Of a DNA stretch of 64,000 nucleotides, positions 42,674 to 51,402 are shown one piece after another. Source of the stretch: Gammaproteobacteria bacterium (GTDB taxonomy: Bacteria; Pseudomonadota; Gammaproteobacteria; Acidithiobacillales; Acidithiobacillaceae); the NCBI GenBank assembly GCA_023381645.1, contig JAMCRJ010000060.1, positions 17,041 to 81,040 of the forward strand, in the 5' to 3' direction. Position numbers and translations under genes: made by a program. The notes under the pieces are model-generated. The model was not told the DNA's origin. It saw nothing but the letters and a program-made list of their open reading frames with translations, and ran no database searches. Position 1 is the stretch's first letter; each line of letters begins with the position of its first letter.

Positions 42674-44512
42674 TCAGGCGCCCGGCCCAGGCACTCCCGA
42701 TAAAGGGACGACCCGTCCGTTCTCCACTTCCATCCATTCCATGTCCCGCACGATGCGGCCGTCGGCAGCAAAGCGGAGGACGCCTGTAGCGCCGTTCAGG
42801 CTGCCACTCATATCCTGGTCCAGAACGCGCTCCGCCATTCGATAGGCATCCAGCCCGAAGGCCGCCATGCGCCACTGGGCGTCACTGGCGTTGGGGAGAT
42901 TGGTACGCAACAGTAGTGACGCCTGCGGCCAGCTTTGCCCGGGATTGATGATCCAGGGCATATCGACCGATTCAATGCCGGAGAGCCCCTGCGCGTCGCT
43001 GGGCAAGGCTGCGCCGTGCAGCAACGCCGGGCTGAAGACAGGCACGGTGCGATTGATTCTCCGGATGGAGGTCACCGCAGAGTTGGCGTTTTTTGCATCG
43101 GTAACCAAAAAAACGAAACTGTGTCGACCAGGTGGCGCGCTCAACAGTTGTTGCGCCTCGCTGGTGAGTGAGCGACCGGGCAGGTAGGTGGTGACGCCAC
43201 TGACGTCACCACCGAGCTGCTTCCAGGCGGTGATAAAGTCTGCCTGAATGGCGGCTCCGCTGGAGTCCTGGGGGTACAGCACGTAGGCATGACGATAACC
43301 CGCTGCATAGCTCTGGGCGGCAATCTGCCGGGCCGCGACGTCCCGACTCAGGCTTAGGGTATAGAGTCCGGGCTGCCGCACATCAGATGCCGTGCCGAGG
43401 GCTATGACCGGCGGATCACTGGGCTTCCTGACGGCGGCTACCGCGTTGATATCCTGCGGCAGCCAGGGGCCGACGAAGATTTTACAGCCTTCCCTGATCC
43501 CACGCTCAAAGAGTACGGCGGTGTAACTGGGGTTGCCGGTACTCCGCAGAATGCGCACTGCGGGTCCAGACCGTAATTGCGCGGCTGTTTCCATCCCGGC
43601 GGCAATGGCTTGGGAGAGCGGCCCGTAGGACCCGCCGAAAGGTAACAAAGCGCATATGCCGCCGGGTGCGCGGTTGAGGGCGGAAGCGCCGGCGACCGTC
43701 GTGTCGTCGTCCGAGAAGTTTATGGGGGGGTGCCCCGGATGTGCCGCCAGCCAGGCACGGATCGCCGTCTGCCGCTGTTGGGGATCGGGATTCTGGCGGG
43801 TGATCAGGGTGATGGCGATCCATTCCTGTACGAGGGGGTTGCCGCTACGTCCCTGCCAGTTCTGAAGTTTTGCTACCGACTGCTGGTCGAGGAGGACATG
43901 AATGCGGCGGTGATTCTCTGCGATCGCATCGCCGCCCAGGAGGCTATCCCGTTCGATCAGGAAATTCAGCGCGGTGAGTTCATGGCCTTCCTGCGTATAG
44001 AGCGTGGCTAGGGTGCCCATGGCCCGGGCACGCACTTCCTGAGGTGTGCCGGTGATGGTCAGGATTTCTTCGAGGTTGCCCTTGGCGCTGGGGGTCTGCC
44101 CCTGGTCCATGAGTCCCTGGGCGCGGACCCAGAGCGCTGCGCCACGCAGACTGGCGTTGTCGTGCTGCAAGCGCAGTACTTCATTGGCCAGTAATATCGC
44201 AACCTGCGGCTTTTGCCCTTTCAGGGAAGCCTGTGCCGCTTTCATCAGGTAATCGAGCTGGGCTTGCCCCCGCACATCGGCGGCTGCGTGGATATAATCC
44301 TTGGCCGCTTCCTGGTAGTGCCCCGTGACCATGAGCTGGTCGGCACGCTGTGCCATCGGTGCCTGAGAGACGGTTGTGGTCGTTTCGACAGGCGGCGGAG
44401 TCGACGACGGCGGCGCTTTATGTGGCATACTCGCGCAAGCGCTCAGGCCCGTGGCCAGGGCCAGAGTCATCAGCAGGCGGAAAGAGGCCTTCAGGGCTGC
44501 GGGAGTTGTCAT
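42674..44512 (-). CDS. lpoA: Penicillin-binding-protein activator LpoA
   Basis: 612 residues from ATG 44,512; codons upstream lack a signal peptide. The lipoprotein signal is FRLLMTLALATGLSAC with Cys26 the lipidated residue. A Pro/Thr-rich linker leads to a helical TPR-like N-terminal domain, then, from about residue 290, a periplasmic-binding-protein fold (CALLPFGGSYGPLSQAIAAGMETA, IFVGPWLPQD, ALGTASDVRQPGLYTLSLS). LpoA sits on the outer membrane and activates PBP1A. It is divergent from rsmI with 69 bases between starts. Confidence 0.9.
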   Translation of the reverse strand: MTTPAALKASFRLLMTLALATGLSACASMPHKAPPSSTPPPVETTTTVSQAPMAQRADQLMVTGHYQEAAKDYIHAAADVRGQAQLDYLMKAAQASLKGQKPQVAILLANEVLRLQHDNASLRGAALWVRAQGLMDQGQTPSAKGNLEEILTITGTPQEVRARAMGTLATLYTQEGHELTALNFLIERDSLLGGDAIAENHRRIHVLLDQQSVAKLQNWQGRSGNPLVQEWIAITLITRQNPDPQQRQTAIRAWLAAHPGHPPINFSDDDTTVAGASALNRAPGGICALLPFGGSYGPLSQAIAAGMETAAQLRSGPAVRILRSTGNPSYTAVLFERGIREGCKIFVGPWLPQDINAVAAVRKPSDPPVIALGTASDVRQPGLYTLSLSRDVAARQIAAQSYAAGYRHAYVLYPQDSSGAAIQADFITAWKQLGGDVSGVTTYLPGRSLTSEAQQLLSAPPGRHSFVFLVTDAKNANSAVTSIRRINRTVPVFSPALLHGAALPSDAQGLSGIESVDMPWIINPGQSWPQASLLLRTNLPNASDAQWRMAAFGLDAYRMAERVLDQDMSGSLNGATGVLRFAADGRIVRDMEWMEVENGRVVPLSGVPGPGA

Positions 44513-44581
44513 GAGCAGAGTGTATGGAGAAAGGCGAAGGTGTTCAATGACCGAGGCGCGGCCTCGGCCAGGAATGCGCTT

Positions 44582-45457
44582 ATGAATGACCATGCTGAGG
44601 CAGTGGAAGGGGCCGTCGGGCAACTAACCATCATCGCCACCCCTATCGGTAACCTCGATGATCTCTCACCGCGCGCGCAACGTGCGATCGGGGCTGCCGC
44701 CCTGATTCTGGTGGAGGACCGCCGTCACGCCCAGCGGCTCTTTCAGCATCTGGGTGTGCAGCCCAAAACGCTGGCTCTGCATGAGCATAACGAGCGGGCC
44801 CTTGCCCCGCAGATTGCCCAGCGTATCGCCGCCGGAGAGCATATCGCCCTGCTGTCAGATGCGGGGATGCCACTGATTTCTGACCCAGGATTTCCGTTGC
44901 TGGCCCTCCTCCGGGAGCAGCAGTTACCGGTGACGATTATACCTGGGCCTAACGCCGCGTTGGCCGCGTTGGCACTGTCCGGCTTGCCCAGTGATCGCTT
45001 TAGCTTCGAGGGTTTTCTGCCTGCTAAGGCGGGGGCGCGGCGGACCCGGCTACAGGCCCTGCAGCGGGAGGCGCGCAGCATGATTTTTTATGAGGCGCCG
45101 CATCGGATCGGCGAGACCTTGGCGGATATGGCTGAATTATGGGGTGCGGATCGCGGGGCGGCGCTGTGCCGGGAGCTGACCAAAATGTACGAGGAATGTC
45201 TGCGGGACTCGCTGGGTGGGCTGGTGGCGCTGCTGCAGGCGCATCCTGACAAGGTACGCGGCGAAATGACGCTGGTGGTGGCGGGAGCGCCGGAGCAGAC
45301 TCAGGAAGAAACCGATGCCGACCAGTTGCTCAGCCCGCTGCTGGCTGAATTACCGCTGGCCCAGGCCGTGCGTATCGCTGCGAATCAGAGCAGCATGGCC
45401 CATCGTTTCCTCTATGGGCGGGCCCTGGCCTTGACTTCCGGACGGGACCCCGTTTAA
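44582..45457 (+). CDS. rsmI: 16S rRNA (cytidine-1402-2'-O)-methyltransferase
   Basis: 291 residues from ATG 44,582. LTIIATPIGNLDDLSPRAQRA, LLSDAGMPLISDPGFPLL, PGPNAALAALALSGLPSDRFSFEGFLP and FYEAPHRIGETL are the standard RsmI/SUMT-fold blocks. It methylates the ribose of C1402 in the decoding centre with RsmH. It is read towards tRNA-Phe, 13 bases downstream, perhaps one transcript. Confidence 0.96.
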   Translation: MNDHAEAVEGAVGQLTIIATPIGNLDDLSPRAQRAIGAAALILVEDRRHAQRLFQHLGVQPKTLALHEHNERALAPQIAQRIAAGEHIALLSDAGMPLISDPGFPLLALLREQQLPVTIIPGPNAALAALALSGLPSDRFSFEGFLPAKAGARRTRLQALQREARSMIFYEAPHRIGETLADMAELWGADRGAALCRELTKMYEECLRDSLGGLVALLQAHPDKVRGEMTLVVAGAPEQTQEETDADQLLSPLLAELPLAQAVRIAANQSSMAHRFLYGRALALTSGRDPV

Positions 45458-45470
45458 ATACGCGCTCTTG

Positions 45471-45546
<76 letters not shown>

Positions 45547-45624
45547 TATAAATCAAGTTGTTACGATTATTTTTGGTCGGCCCTATCAGTGCCAATTTCT
45601 GCGCGGTGCCTGTTTGGTGCCTAC

Positions 45625-45843
45625 TTAATGGCCCGTTGGATGACGTCCGGCACGGGTGGCGCCGTCCAAATCGCCGCCGAGTTGTTCTTGCAAGGCATGC
45701 CTCCACCAACCCCTTATACGCCCCCCAGGAACCAACGGGGTCCGAGGAGGCAGTTTGCCCTCCCGTTCCCATATATATGCGGTCTGGCGGTCAATGGACA
45801 GGGCGCGGCAAAGCTCATTCTGCCTGATAAATGCGTCTTTCAT
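45625..45843 (-). CDS. AlpA/Xis-like small helix-turn-helix regulator
   Basis: 72 residues from ATG 45,843, behind a perfect AAAGGAGGAT ribosome site. MKDAFIRQNELCRALSIDRQTAYIWEREGKLPPRTPLVPGGRIRGWWRHALQEQL is the MerR-like winged helix of AlpA/excisionase-type proteins, which bind element ends to direct excision or activate integrase genes. No integrase is visible in the window. The bases from 45,547 to 45,624 hold no gene. Confidence 0.75.
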   Translation of the reverse strand: MKDAFIRQNELCRALSIDRQTAYIWEREGKLPPRTPLVPGGRIRGWWRHALQEQLGGDLDGATRAGRHPTGH

Positions 45844-46052
45844 AACATCCTCCTTTGCTTGGTAAAATGGGGTAATATGGCGGGAGTTGTCCCCTAAAAG
45901 GGGAATATAGCCGGAAAAGGGGAGTTGTCCACCAAAAGCAGAGCCATGTCGGAGCGTCCAGGATGTTGCGAAGGCGGGCGGCTGGGTTGCTTCGCCGCTG
46001 GCAAGAGGGGGACCTTCCTGCCGGATGACGCGCCTCGTCGCGTGTCCCCAAT

Positions 46053-46078
46053 AAAAAAACCGCCACACGAGGTGGCGG
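46053..46078 (-). terminator. Rho-independent terminator for the 369-residue gene
   Basis: On the minus strand CCGCCAC-CTCGT-GTGGCGG is followed by seven T residues, ending transcription right after the stop at 46,088. The strand direction is decided by the A-run (46,053-46,059) on the plus strand. Confidence 0.85.
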
Positions 46079-46087
46079 CAGGTTGGC

Positions 46088-47197
46088 TCACAGAGGAAGC
46101 GCAGGAAAATATTCCTGGTGCTCCCTGAGCCAAGGCTCAAACTCAGCCGCGACGGGGAGGTGGTCCTCCCAGAAGCTCCTTATACAGAAGATGGCAGCGG
46201 CCTTAGCGAAGTTCTCGCAGCGGACCTTCTGCGTCTCCGTGGCGGAAGCGCCGGGGCTCTGGTAAAACCCGAACCCGAACTCGTTTACTCCTTGCCACAT
46301 TTCGGACTCCACATGGTCCATCCCGCAGAACAGGGATAACCCGGGGGTATCTTCCGGCGCCTTTCCCTCGCGCCGAATTTGGCGCTGAAGCGTACGCACC
46401 CCAACAGTGCCGGTAAGGCGCTGGCGTGTTGGTTCCAACTTGCCATCGGCCCAGAAGGCGAACAGGGCGCGCGAAAACTCCATGGGATAGTAGGTTGCCA
46501 GTTTGACGTTCACCCTCAGAAACTCGGGCAAGTCCCTGGCCTCGATGCGCTCCACGGCCACGAGTTCCCGCCCCATGCCGACAGGCGCCAACTCCGCAAC
46601 AGTCTCTTTGCGCAGGCCGACACAGGGGTAATCAAGATGGTAGGCCGGCCAACCCTGAAAGCGGTAGTGCCGGAACAATCCAGACTTTTGGACTACCCAT
46701 TCGCCGAACTGCTCAACCATCTCCGTCGTGTCCGGACCCTCGTATTGCTCCAGGAAGTCGGCGACGGCAAGTACGTAATCAAGCACTCGGTGGAGCTCTT
46801 CTTCGGGCGTCGGGTACCAACCCCACTTTCGATGAAAAATGAACTTGAGCACGGCGGGCCGCTCGGGCTCCTGAAACGGCAGAGCCGGAATCTTGAATCC
46901 GTGCTCGCGAGGCCAGGCCGGAAAGAAGCGGCTGAGGAACTCCTGCAAATCCGGAAGGCGCCTGTGTTTCTCATACCAGGAGACATAAAAGGCTCTGGCA
47001 AAGGGATGGACTTCCAGTCGCGTCAGGGCCATACGCAGGAGAATTCCTGCAGGACTGGCCGCGAGATAAAAACCCCGCATTCCGATTTCTGGCGGAATGT
47101 CCTCCCCGTTTCCCATGGCAAGAGTTACAACCAGCGTACGGCTATCCTTGCCATAATCCGCCATGGACAAAACGTATTTGTTTTCGTGCTTTAACAT
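46088..47197 (-). CDS. Unrecognised 369-residue protein of the mobile element
   Basis: No family recognised. ATG 47,197 has GAGGTAG 8 bases upstream. The protein is soluble, slightly acidic and rich in Trp, Phe and Tyr (FFPAWPREHGF, FIFHRKWGWYP, HYRFQGWPAYHLDYP). It shows no Walker, nuclease or DNA-binding motif by eye. A basic segment RQRLTGTVGVRTLQRQIRREGK near residue 270 could contact nucleic acid. It is transcribed away from the replicase gene and ends at a strong terminator. A regulatory or replication role is only a guess from position. Confidence 0.7.
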   Translation of the reverse strand: MLKHENKYVLSMADYGKDSRTLVVTLAMGNGEDIPPEIGMRGFYLAASPAGILLRMALTRLEVHPFARAFYVSWYEKHRRLPDLQEFLSRFFPAWPREHGFKIPALPFQEPERPAVLKFIFHRKWGWYPTPEEELHRVLDYVLAVADFLEQYEGPDTTEMVEQFGEWVVQKSGLFRHYRFQGWPAYHLDYPCVGLRKETVAELAPVGMGRELVAVERIEARDLPEFLRVNVKLATYYPMEFSRALFAFWADGKLEPTRQRLTGTVGVRTLQRQIRREGKAPEDTPGLSLFCGMDHVESEMWQGVNEFGFGFYQSPGASATETQKVRCENFAKAAAIFCIRSFWEDHLPVAAEFEPWLREHQEYFPALPL

Positions 47198-47415
47198 CGT
47201 ATACTACCTCGTTTGTTGTGGAACACGAGGGTATTACCAGAAACGCGGAATTCAGTAACCTGGATGTTATTTGTCAATTTTCTAGAGATATAAAATGTCC
47301 GTCTATTTGTTTTCATTATTCGGCATGTTTTCAACGGACGGCGGGTGGTGTCCTTCCCGCCCATAGAAGGCGAACTCTTCTTCGCCACAGCCTTCAAGTG
47401 TCCCTGCTCATACAT
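47191..47415 (-). CDS. Possible small basic protein upstream of the 369-residue gene
   Basis: 74 residues if ATG 47,415 is used (a GTG at 47,448 gives 85). It is strongly basic with a SPSMGGKDTTRRPLK stretch and a C-terminal strand pattern (IQVTEFRVSGNTLVFH). Its stop overlaps the start of the next gene, which supports it being real, but ribosome-site evidence is weak and no family is recognised. Confidence 0.35.
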   Translation of the reverse strand: MYEQGHLKAVAKKSSPSMGGKDTTRRPLKTCRIMKTNRRTFYISRKLTNNIQVTEFRVSGNTLVFHNKRGSIRC

Positions 47416-47623
47416 TTCACGCAGCGACTGTATGGAGGATTCCTGCACTCAATCCGAAAATTGGGTTTTCTACTTAAACACATTTCCGCCCGCATCATAC
47501 GATATGGCGTCAGAAATACAGCGGAAAATAGTGAATTTGACATTTACTGTGATAGGCATATGCAACACGAAAAAAAAGGGAAATCCCCCAAGCCCCCCGG
47601 CCCTGGACTTCCCAAAAGAATGA

Positions 47624-47643
47624 TACTGTACGTATATACAGCA
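47624..47643. promoter_or_regulatory. LexA-type SOS box upstream of the replicase
   Basis: TACTGTACGTATATACAGCA matches the gamma-proteobacterial LexA consensus at 17 of 20 positions, with both CTGT and ACAG halves exact at 8-base spacing. It lies 58 bases before the replicase start. A TTGACA at 47,535-47,540 is a possible but distant -35 box. DNA damage would be expected to release replicase expression. Confidence 0.65.
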
Positions 47644-47701
47644 CATCAGAAATTGGGGACAATCCAGTCGCACAGGGAAGAAAACCACCCGCGAGACTGC
47701 C

Positions 47702-50700
47702 ATGCAAACGCATAGCCAAGGCCCCGAAAACCCGCGCCTGGACGCCGCACAACACACGGTGAAGGACAGCGCCGACACACGGAAGGCCGACGGGTGGCCA
47801 GCCTGGGAAAAGCAGCCCCTCATCGCCCGCCCGATAGGGTACAGACGCCGGGACAACGCAAAAGACTTGAGCCGAAAAGCGGGGGAAGCGCTCCAGAGAG
47901 GCAGAGACACGCTGAACCTGGAGGCATACCACCGCCTAGCCTGGATTGAGACCAAAGAAGGCGTAACCATACTGGACCCGATTCGTAAGGGGGAATGCCC
48001 ACCAGGTACCTCCGATTTCCTCAGAGCCCAGGCTGAAAACCACGAACACTGGGAGCAAGAAAGAAAACTACAGGAAATTGCGGAAGCCGTTATCCAGCGC
48101 AGGAACGCATCGAAACTAAAAAGCCTTGAAGCGCTGTGGGAAGAGGTCCAGGAAGAGCTAAACACGATACAGGATGTCGCGGCGGACATGGGACCTGACG
48201 AGAACCCCTATCGGACCGCGAGTGGTAGCCCAAGCCGCGAGAGGCAGCCCCTTGAACAGGCGAGAGAAGCTGCGTACCGCTGGGAAACCGTAGTAAGGAG
48301 GGAACGCGACGCCCTCGGTGCGTACATGAAGGGGGAAGAACGAAAGCTGCTGCCGGAAATCAGAGCCGCCAATGAGAAAGCCATACAGTACGCGGAACTG
48401 CGGGGCGAAGACGCGCCCGGACAGGCGGAAATACCGCTAGGCAAATGGAACCAGGAAAGGACAAGGTTCACAACCAGAAAAGCAGGGGAAACACCAAAAG
48501 GCATCGCCAAAACGCTGGGAGACACGGAACTGGCCTATCTGAACGAGATGGGGCGAGCCAGCGGGCACATTCACGCGGGCGGGCAGCAAGTCGTCACGGA
48601 AACCAGCCGCAAATACAGCCAGCGGCAAAAAAAAAGCACCCGCCACAGACTGAACCAAAAACGAATAGTCACCGCAGGAGGGCACGTTTTCACGCTGCAA
48701 GAAGCCATAGCCCCAGCGGAAGCAGCGGAAAGAAAACGCAAAAAACTCCAAAGAGAGCGGCTGGCGGCACAGGTCATTCGCCCAGCGGAACTAAGGGAGC
48801 CCGAAAAGCCACGGAGCAACAAAAAACACGAGACCGCCGCCCCGCTCCCCACCACGGAAGCCCACAGCGAAAGAAGCCCATCCTTCGCATTCCTCACCGT
48901 AACGCTGCCGGGAAATATGCACGCGGCACCCGGTAGCAGACGAGTATCCACGTTCGATGGGACACCCGTGAAACGGAGCGCAAAAATACTCAGTAGCGTA
49001 AAACGCGACGCCCAGCAGGGCTTTATACGGGCAATGCCATACAAGGCCACCTATATCGTGGGCATCGAACCCCATGAGGACGGAACGCCCCATATGCACA
49101 TGGTAACCAACACGGAGTACGGCCTGGAACTGGCGGCACGCATGGGAACGGACCCAAGGATAAGCGACAACAGAGCCGCAGTTCGGGTAATCACCATACA
49201 CGTCAAAGGCGGGGTCAGTACGACGGACCCCCGCGCCAAGACCTACCGCACAGCAGAGGACATGGCAGCCGGACGCTACCTGCTCACCGGGCACTCCTAC
49301 CCGGCGGCAGTGGAAGCCCGCGTGTTCCTGTTCGACGACGATAACCGAGCGGAAGCCCAAAACGTGGCAAGAAAAGTCGCGGAGTATTTATCTGACTATA
49401 CCGAAGGATACGAGGGACATCTGCCGGAAAATATCCAACTGGGAGACACGCGCCCAAACTACAGCGAATGGGGCGCGAACGAGGCAGACAACAAATACAT
49501 CTGGAGGAACGGATATAGCGTGGAAACACGCACAGTGCAATCCTCAGACTCGGGACTAGCAAAAAGCCACTGGCACCTGCTGAACCAGGTAGCCGAGAGC
49601 AAAAGCCGGGACATCCCGCCGGCCGCCAAGGCCAGCGCAAGGCTGGTGCTGAGCGCGTGGGCGCAAGGCAGAATGCAGGAGACGCGAGAACAGAACGGAC
49701 CCACCCAAGTCTGGTACACCATCGGCAGTGGACCCGACTTATGGGTATTCACGCTGAACGACGAAAAAAAGGGGCGGGCGACACACCCGGCGACCCAGTA
49801 CCGCAAGGAGAGAACGGCGCGGCTGATGGAAACAACGCAGAGATTCGAGAACCGCGCGCCGCAGATGGAAACTCGGCAGGTACTCAAGGACATCGGAAAA
49901 ATCATGGGGGCGGCTTGGGCGACGGCGGAAGGGAAAGCCGACCAAACGAAAAACTACACGGGAACCCCCGGAAAAGGTGTTGCCACGGACGGAGGGGGTG
50001 CGGAAACAAGCCAGGAAAATCAACAGCTTGGGAAAAAAGGCGCTTCACTTAGCATATACCAAGTAAAAAGGGATACCACGCAGTGTTCAAGCCCTGCGGG
50101 GCACAGGCCGTTCACGCCGGGAGTAGCCGCAGCGTACCTGATGACAGAGGGGGGGACACCCGGTGCCGTGTGTATGGCGGCGGCAGGCGGGGGGAAGTCG
50201 TACATCCTCGCACAGGCGGCAAAAACGGCATCACGGAAAGGGGTGGAAAACGTCGTCATACTCTGTCTGATGCGAAAAACGGTGAAAGAAATGTTCCACA
50301 CGCTCACCCAGGAGGGCGTACCTGCTGTATGGCAACGCGCACGGGCGCAAGGAGGCGCGCTGGGTAACGGGATACCCGGAACCGCCGTAACCGTGGCCAC
50401 CGTGGCTAAGTGGCAGCTCATCCACGAAAATTACCCCGGAGCGCGAATTATCATTGACGAGATGCAGGATATCCCCGCCGCCAGCGTAGACCAGATAAGG
50501 CGAGGGAGCCTGACAACGGAAAGCAGCATTCGACTCGCTGTCGGAGATGACCGGCAAACACTGATGCCCAACGTGGAACCGTCCGAAGTAGCGAAAATCT
50601 GGAGCGGAATGAACACCTACAACCTGGAAGCGTCCCGACGGTGCGCCGACGACATCACCGAGTTTGCCCACGCGATGGCCCCTGCGCTGGACGAGATACG

Positions 50701-51082
50701 CGGAAACGGCAAAGCAGGAGTTACAGGGTTCCGGTCGTGCCGAACGAAAAAAGAAGCCCGCAACACCGCGCTCGGGCTAGCCCGTTACATCGAGCGCCGA
50801 TACCCAGAGGCCCGGATATTCATCCAGGCGGACACCAACCAGACGCGAGCGGAACTGTCCGCGAGTTACCGGAAAGGGTTCGAGCACAACCGAATCCCGG
50901 ACAACGTTCGCATCGACACGGTGGCGCAACTGAAAGGCGGAACTGCGGATTTCGTGCTATATATCCCGGACATAGACAACGACGGGAATTGCCCCACGGG
51001 GAGAGAGGCCGAATATATGTATACGGCCGTCACCCGCGCCAGGAACAGCGCGATAGTTATCGACTACCGAACCGCAGCCTAA
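47702..51082 (+). CDS. Rolling-circle replicase (phage P2 GpA-like HUH domain) fused to an SF1 helicase
   Basis: 1126 residues. Residues 1-390 are charged, mostly helical and unrecognised. From about 395 (FAFLTVTLPGNMHA) to 625 the pattern is that of GpA-type HUH endonucleases: GIEPHEDGTPHMHMV with the metal-binding His464 and His466, the paired tyrosines Tyr562 and Tyr566 (EYLSDY), and a late NGYSVETRTVQ...SHWHLLNQV block. Residues 800-1120 are a UvrD/Pif1-like SF1 helicase: Walker A AAGGGKS (Lys832), DEMQ at 919-922, GDDRQ at 948-952, and YTAVTRAR at 1107-1114. The His motif precedes the tyrosines, as in Rep proteins and unlike MobF relaxases. It should nick one strand and unwind it. Confidence 0.85.
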   Translation: MQTHSQGPENPRLDAAQHTVKDSADTRKADGWPAWEKQPLIARPIGYRRRDNAKDLSRKAGEALQRGRDTLNLEAYHRLAWIETKEGVTILDPIRKGECPPGTSDFLRAQAENHEHWEQERKLQEIAEAVIQRRNASKLKSLEALWEEVQEELNTIQDVAADMGPDENPYRTASGSPSRERQPLEQAREAAYRWETVVRRERDALGAYMKGEERKLLPEIRAANEKAIQYAELRGEDAPGQAEIPLGKWNQERTRFTTRKAGETPKGIAKTLGDTELAYLNEMGRASGHIHAGGQQVVTETSRKYSQRQKKSTRHRLNQKRIVTAGGHVFTLQEAIAPAEAAERKRKKLQRERLAAQVIRPAELREPEKPRSNKKHETAAPLPTTEAHSERSPSFAFLTVTLPGNMHAAPGSRRVSTFDGTPVKRSAKILSSVKRDAQQGFIRAMPYKATYIVGIEPHEDGTPHMHMVTNTEYGLELAARMGTDPRISDNRAAVRVITIHVKGGVSTTDPRAKTYRTAEDMAAGRYLLTGHSYPAAVEARVFLFDDDNRAEAQNVARKVAEYLSDYTEGYEGHLPENIQLGDTRPNYSEWGANEADNKYIWRNGYSVETRTVQSSDSGLAKSHWHLLNQVAESKSRDIPPAAKASARLVLSAWAQGRMQETREQNGPTQVWYTIGSGPDLWVFTLNDEKKGRATHPATQYRKERTARLMETTQRFENRAPQMETRQVLKDIGKIMGAAWATAEGKADQTKNYTGTPGKGVATDGGGAETSQENQQLGKKGASLSIYQVKRDTTQCSSPAGHRPFTPGVAAAYLMTEGGTPGAVCMAAAGGGKSYILAQAAKTASRKGVENVVILCLMRKTVKEMFHTLTQEGVPAVWQRARAQGGALGNGIPGTAVTVATVAKWQLIHENYPGARIIIDEMQDIPAASVDQIRRGSLTTESSIRLAVGDDRQTLMPNVEPSEVAKIWSGMNTYNLEASRRCADDITEFAHAMAPALDEIRGNGKAGVTGFRSCRTKKEARNTALGLARYIERRYPEARIFIQADTNQTRAELSASYRKGFEHNRIPDNVRIDTVAQLKGGTADFVLYIPDIDNDGNCPTGREAEYMYTAVTRARNSAIVIDYRTAA

Positions 51083-51402
51083 CGCCGCCGCCAGGACGCG
51101 CCAGATATGGTGATGGCACGGGCAGCGTCCGCAACGTGCCGGGCACGAGCGACGGACGCCTGCAGCCCGGCAAGCTCCGCCCTTTCCGCGACGAGTTGCG
51201 CGCGCAGTTTTGCCGCGCTGGCCTCCAGTTCCCGTAACGCCGCCGCTTCGGTTTCCACGCGCACCTGAAAGTCTCGCACGGACGCGGACAGCCTTACGAA
51301 GTCCTTGCGCGCCGCAGCAGTACGCCGGGCACGCAGGGCGCACCAACCCCAACCCAGAGCCAGGAAGACATCGAGCAACGCGGCATCAAGCGAAATGCCC
51401 AC
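51079..51402 (-). CDS. Small coiled-coil protein with N-terminal hydrophobic segment
   Basis: 107 residues from GTG 51,402, inside the end of the gene upstream; an earlier start at 51,438 is possible. A hydrophobic segment (ALLDVFLALGWGWCAL) is followed by 75 residues of alanine/leucine/arginine-rich heptads (TEAAALRELEASAAKLRAQLVAERAEL), a clear coiled coil. The layout resembles inner-membrane spanin or mobile-element accessory proteins, but without specific evidence. It converges with the replicase, overlapping its stop by 4 bases. Confidence 0.6.
   Translation of the reverse strand: MGISLDAALLDVFLALGWGWCALRARRTAAARKDFVRLSASVRDFQVRVETEAAALRELEASAAKLRAQLVAERAELAGLQASVARARHVADAARAITISGASWRRR

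Noticed and set aside
51079..51402. Phage spanin assignment for the coiled-coil protein
   Set aside because: Topology fits, but no endolysin, holin or outer spanin lies nearby.
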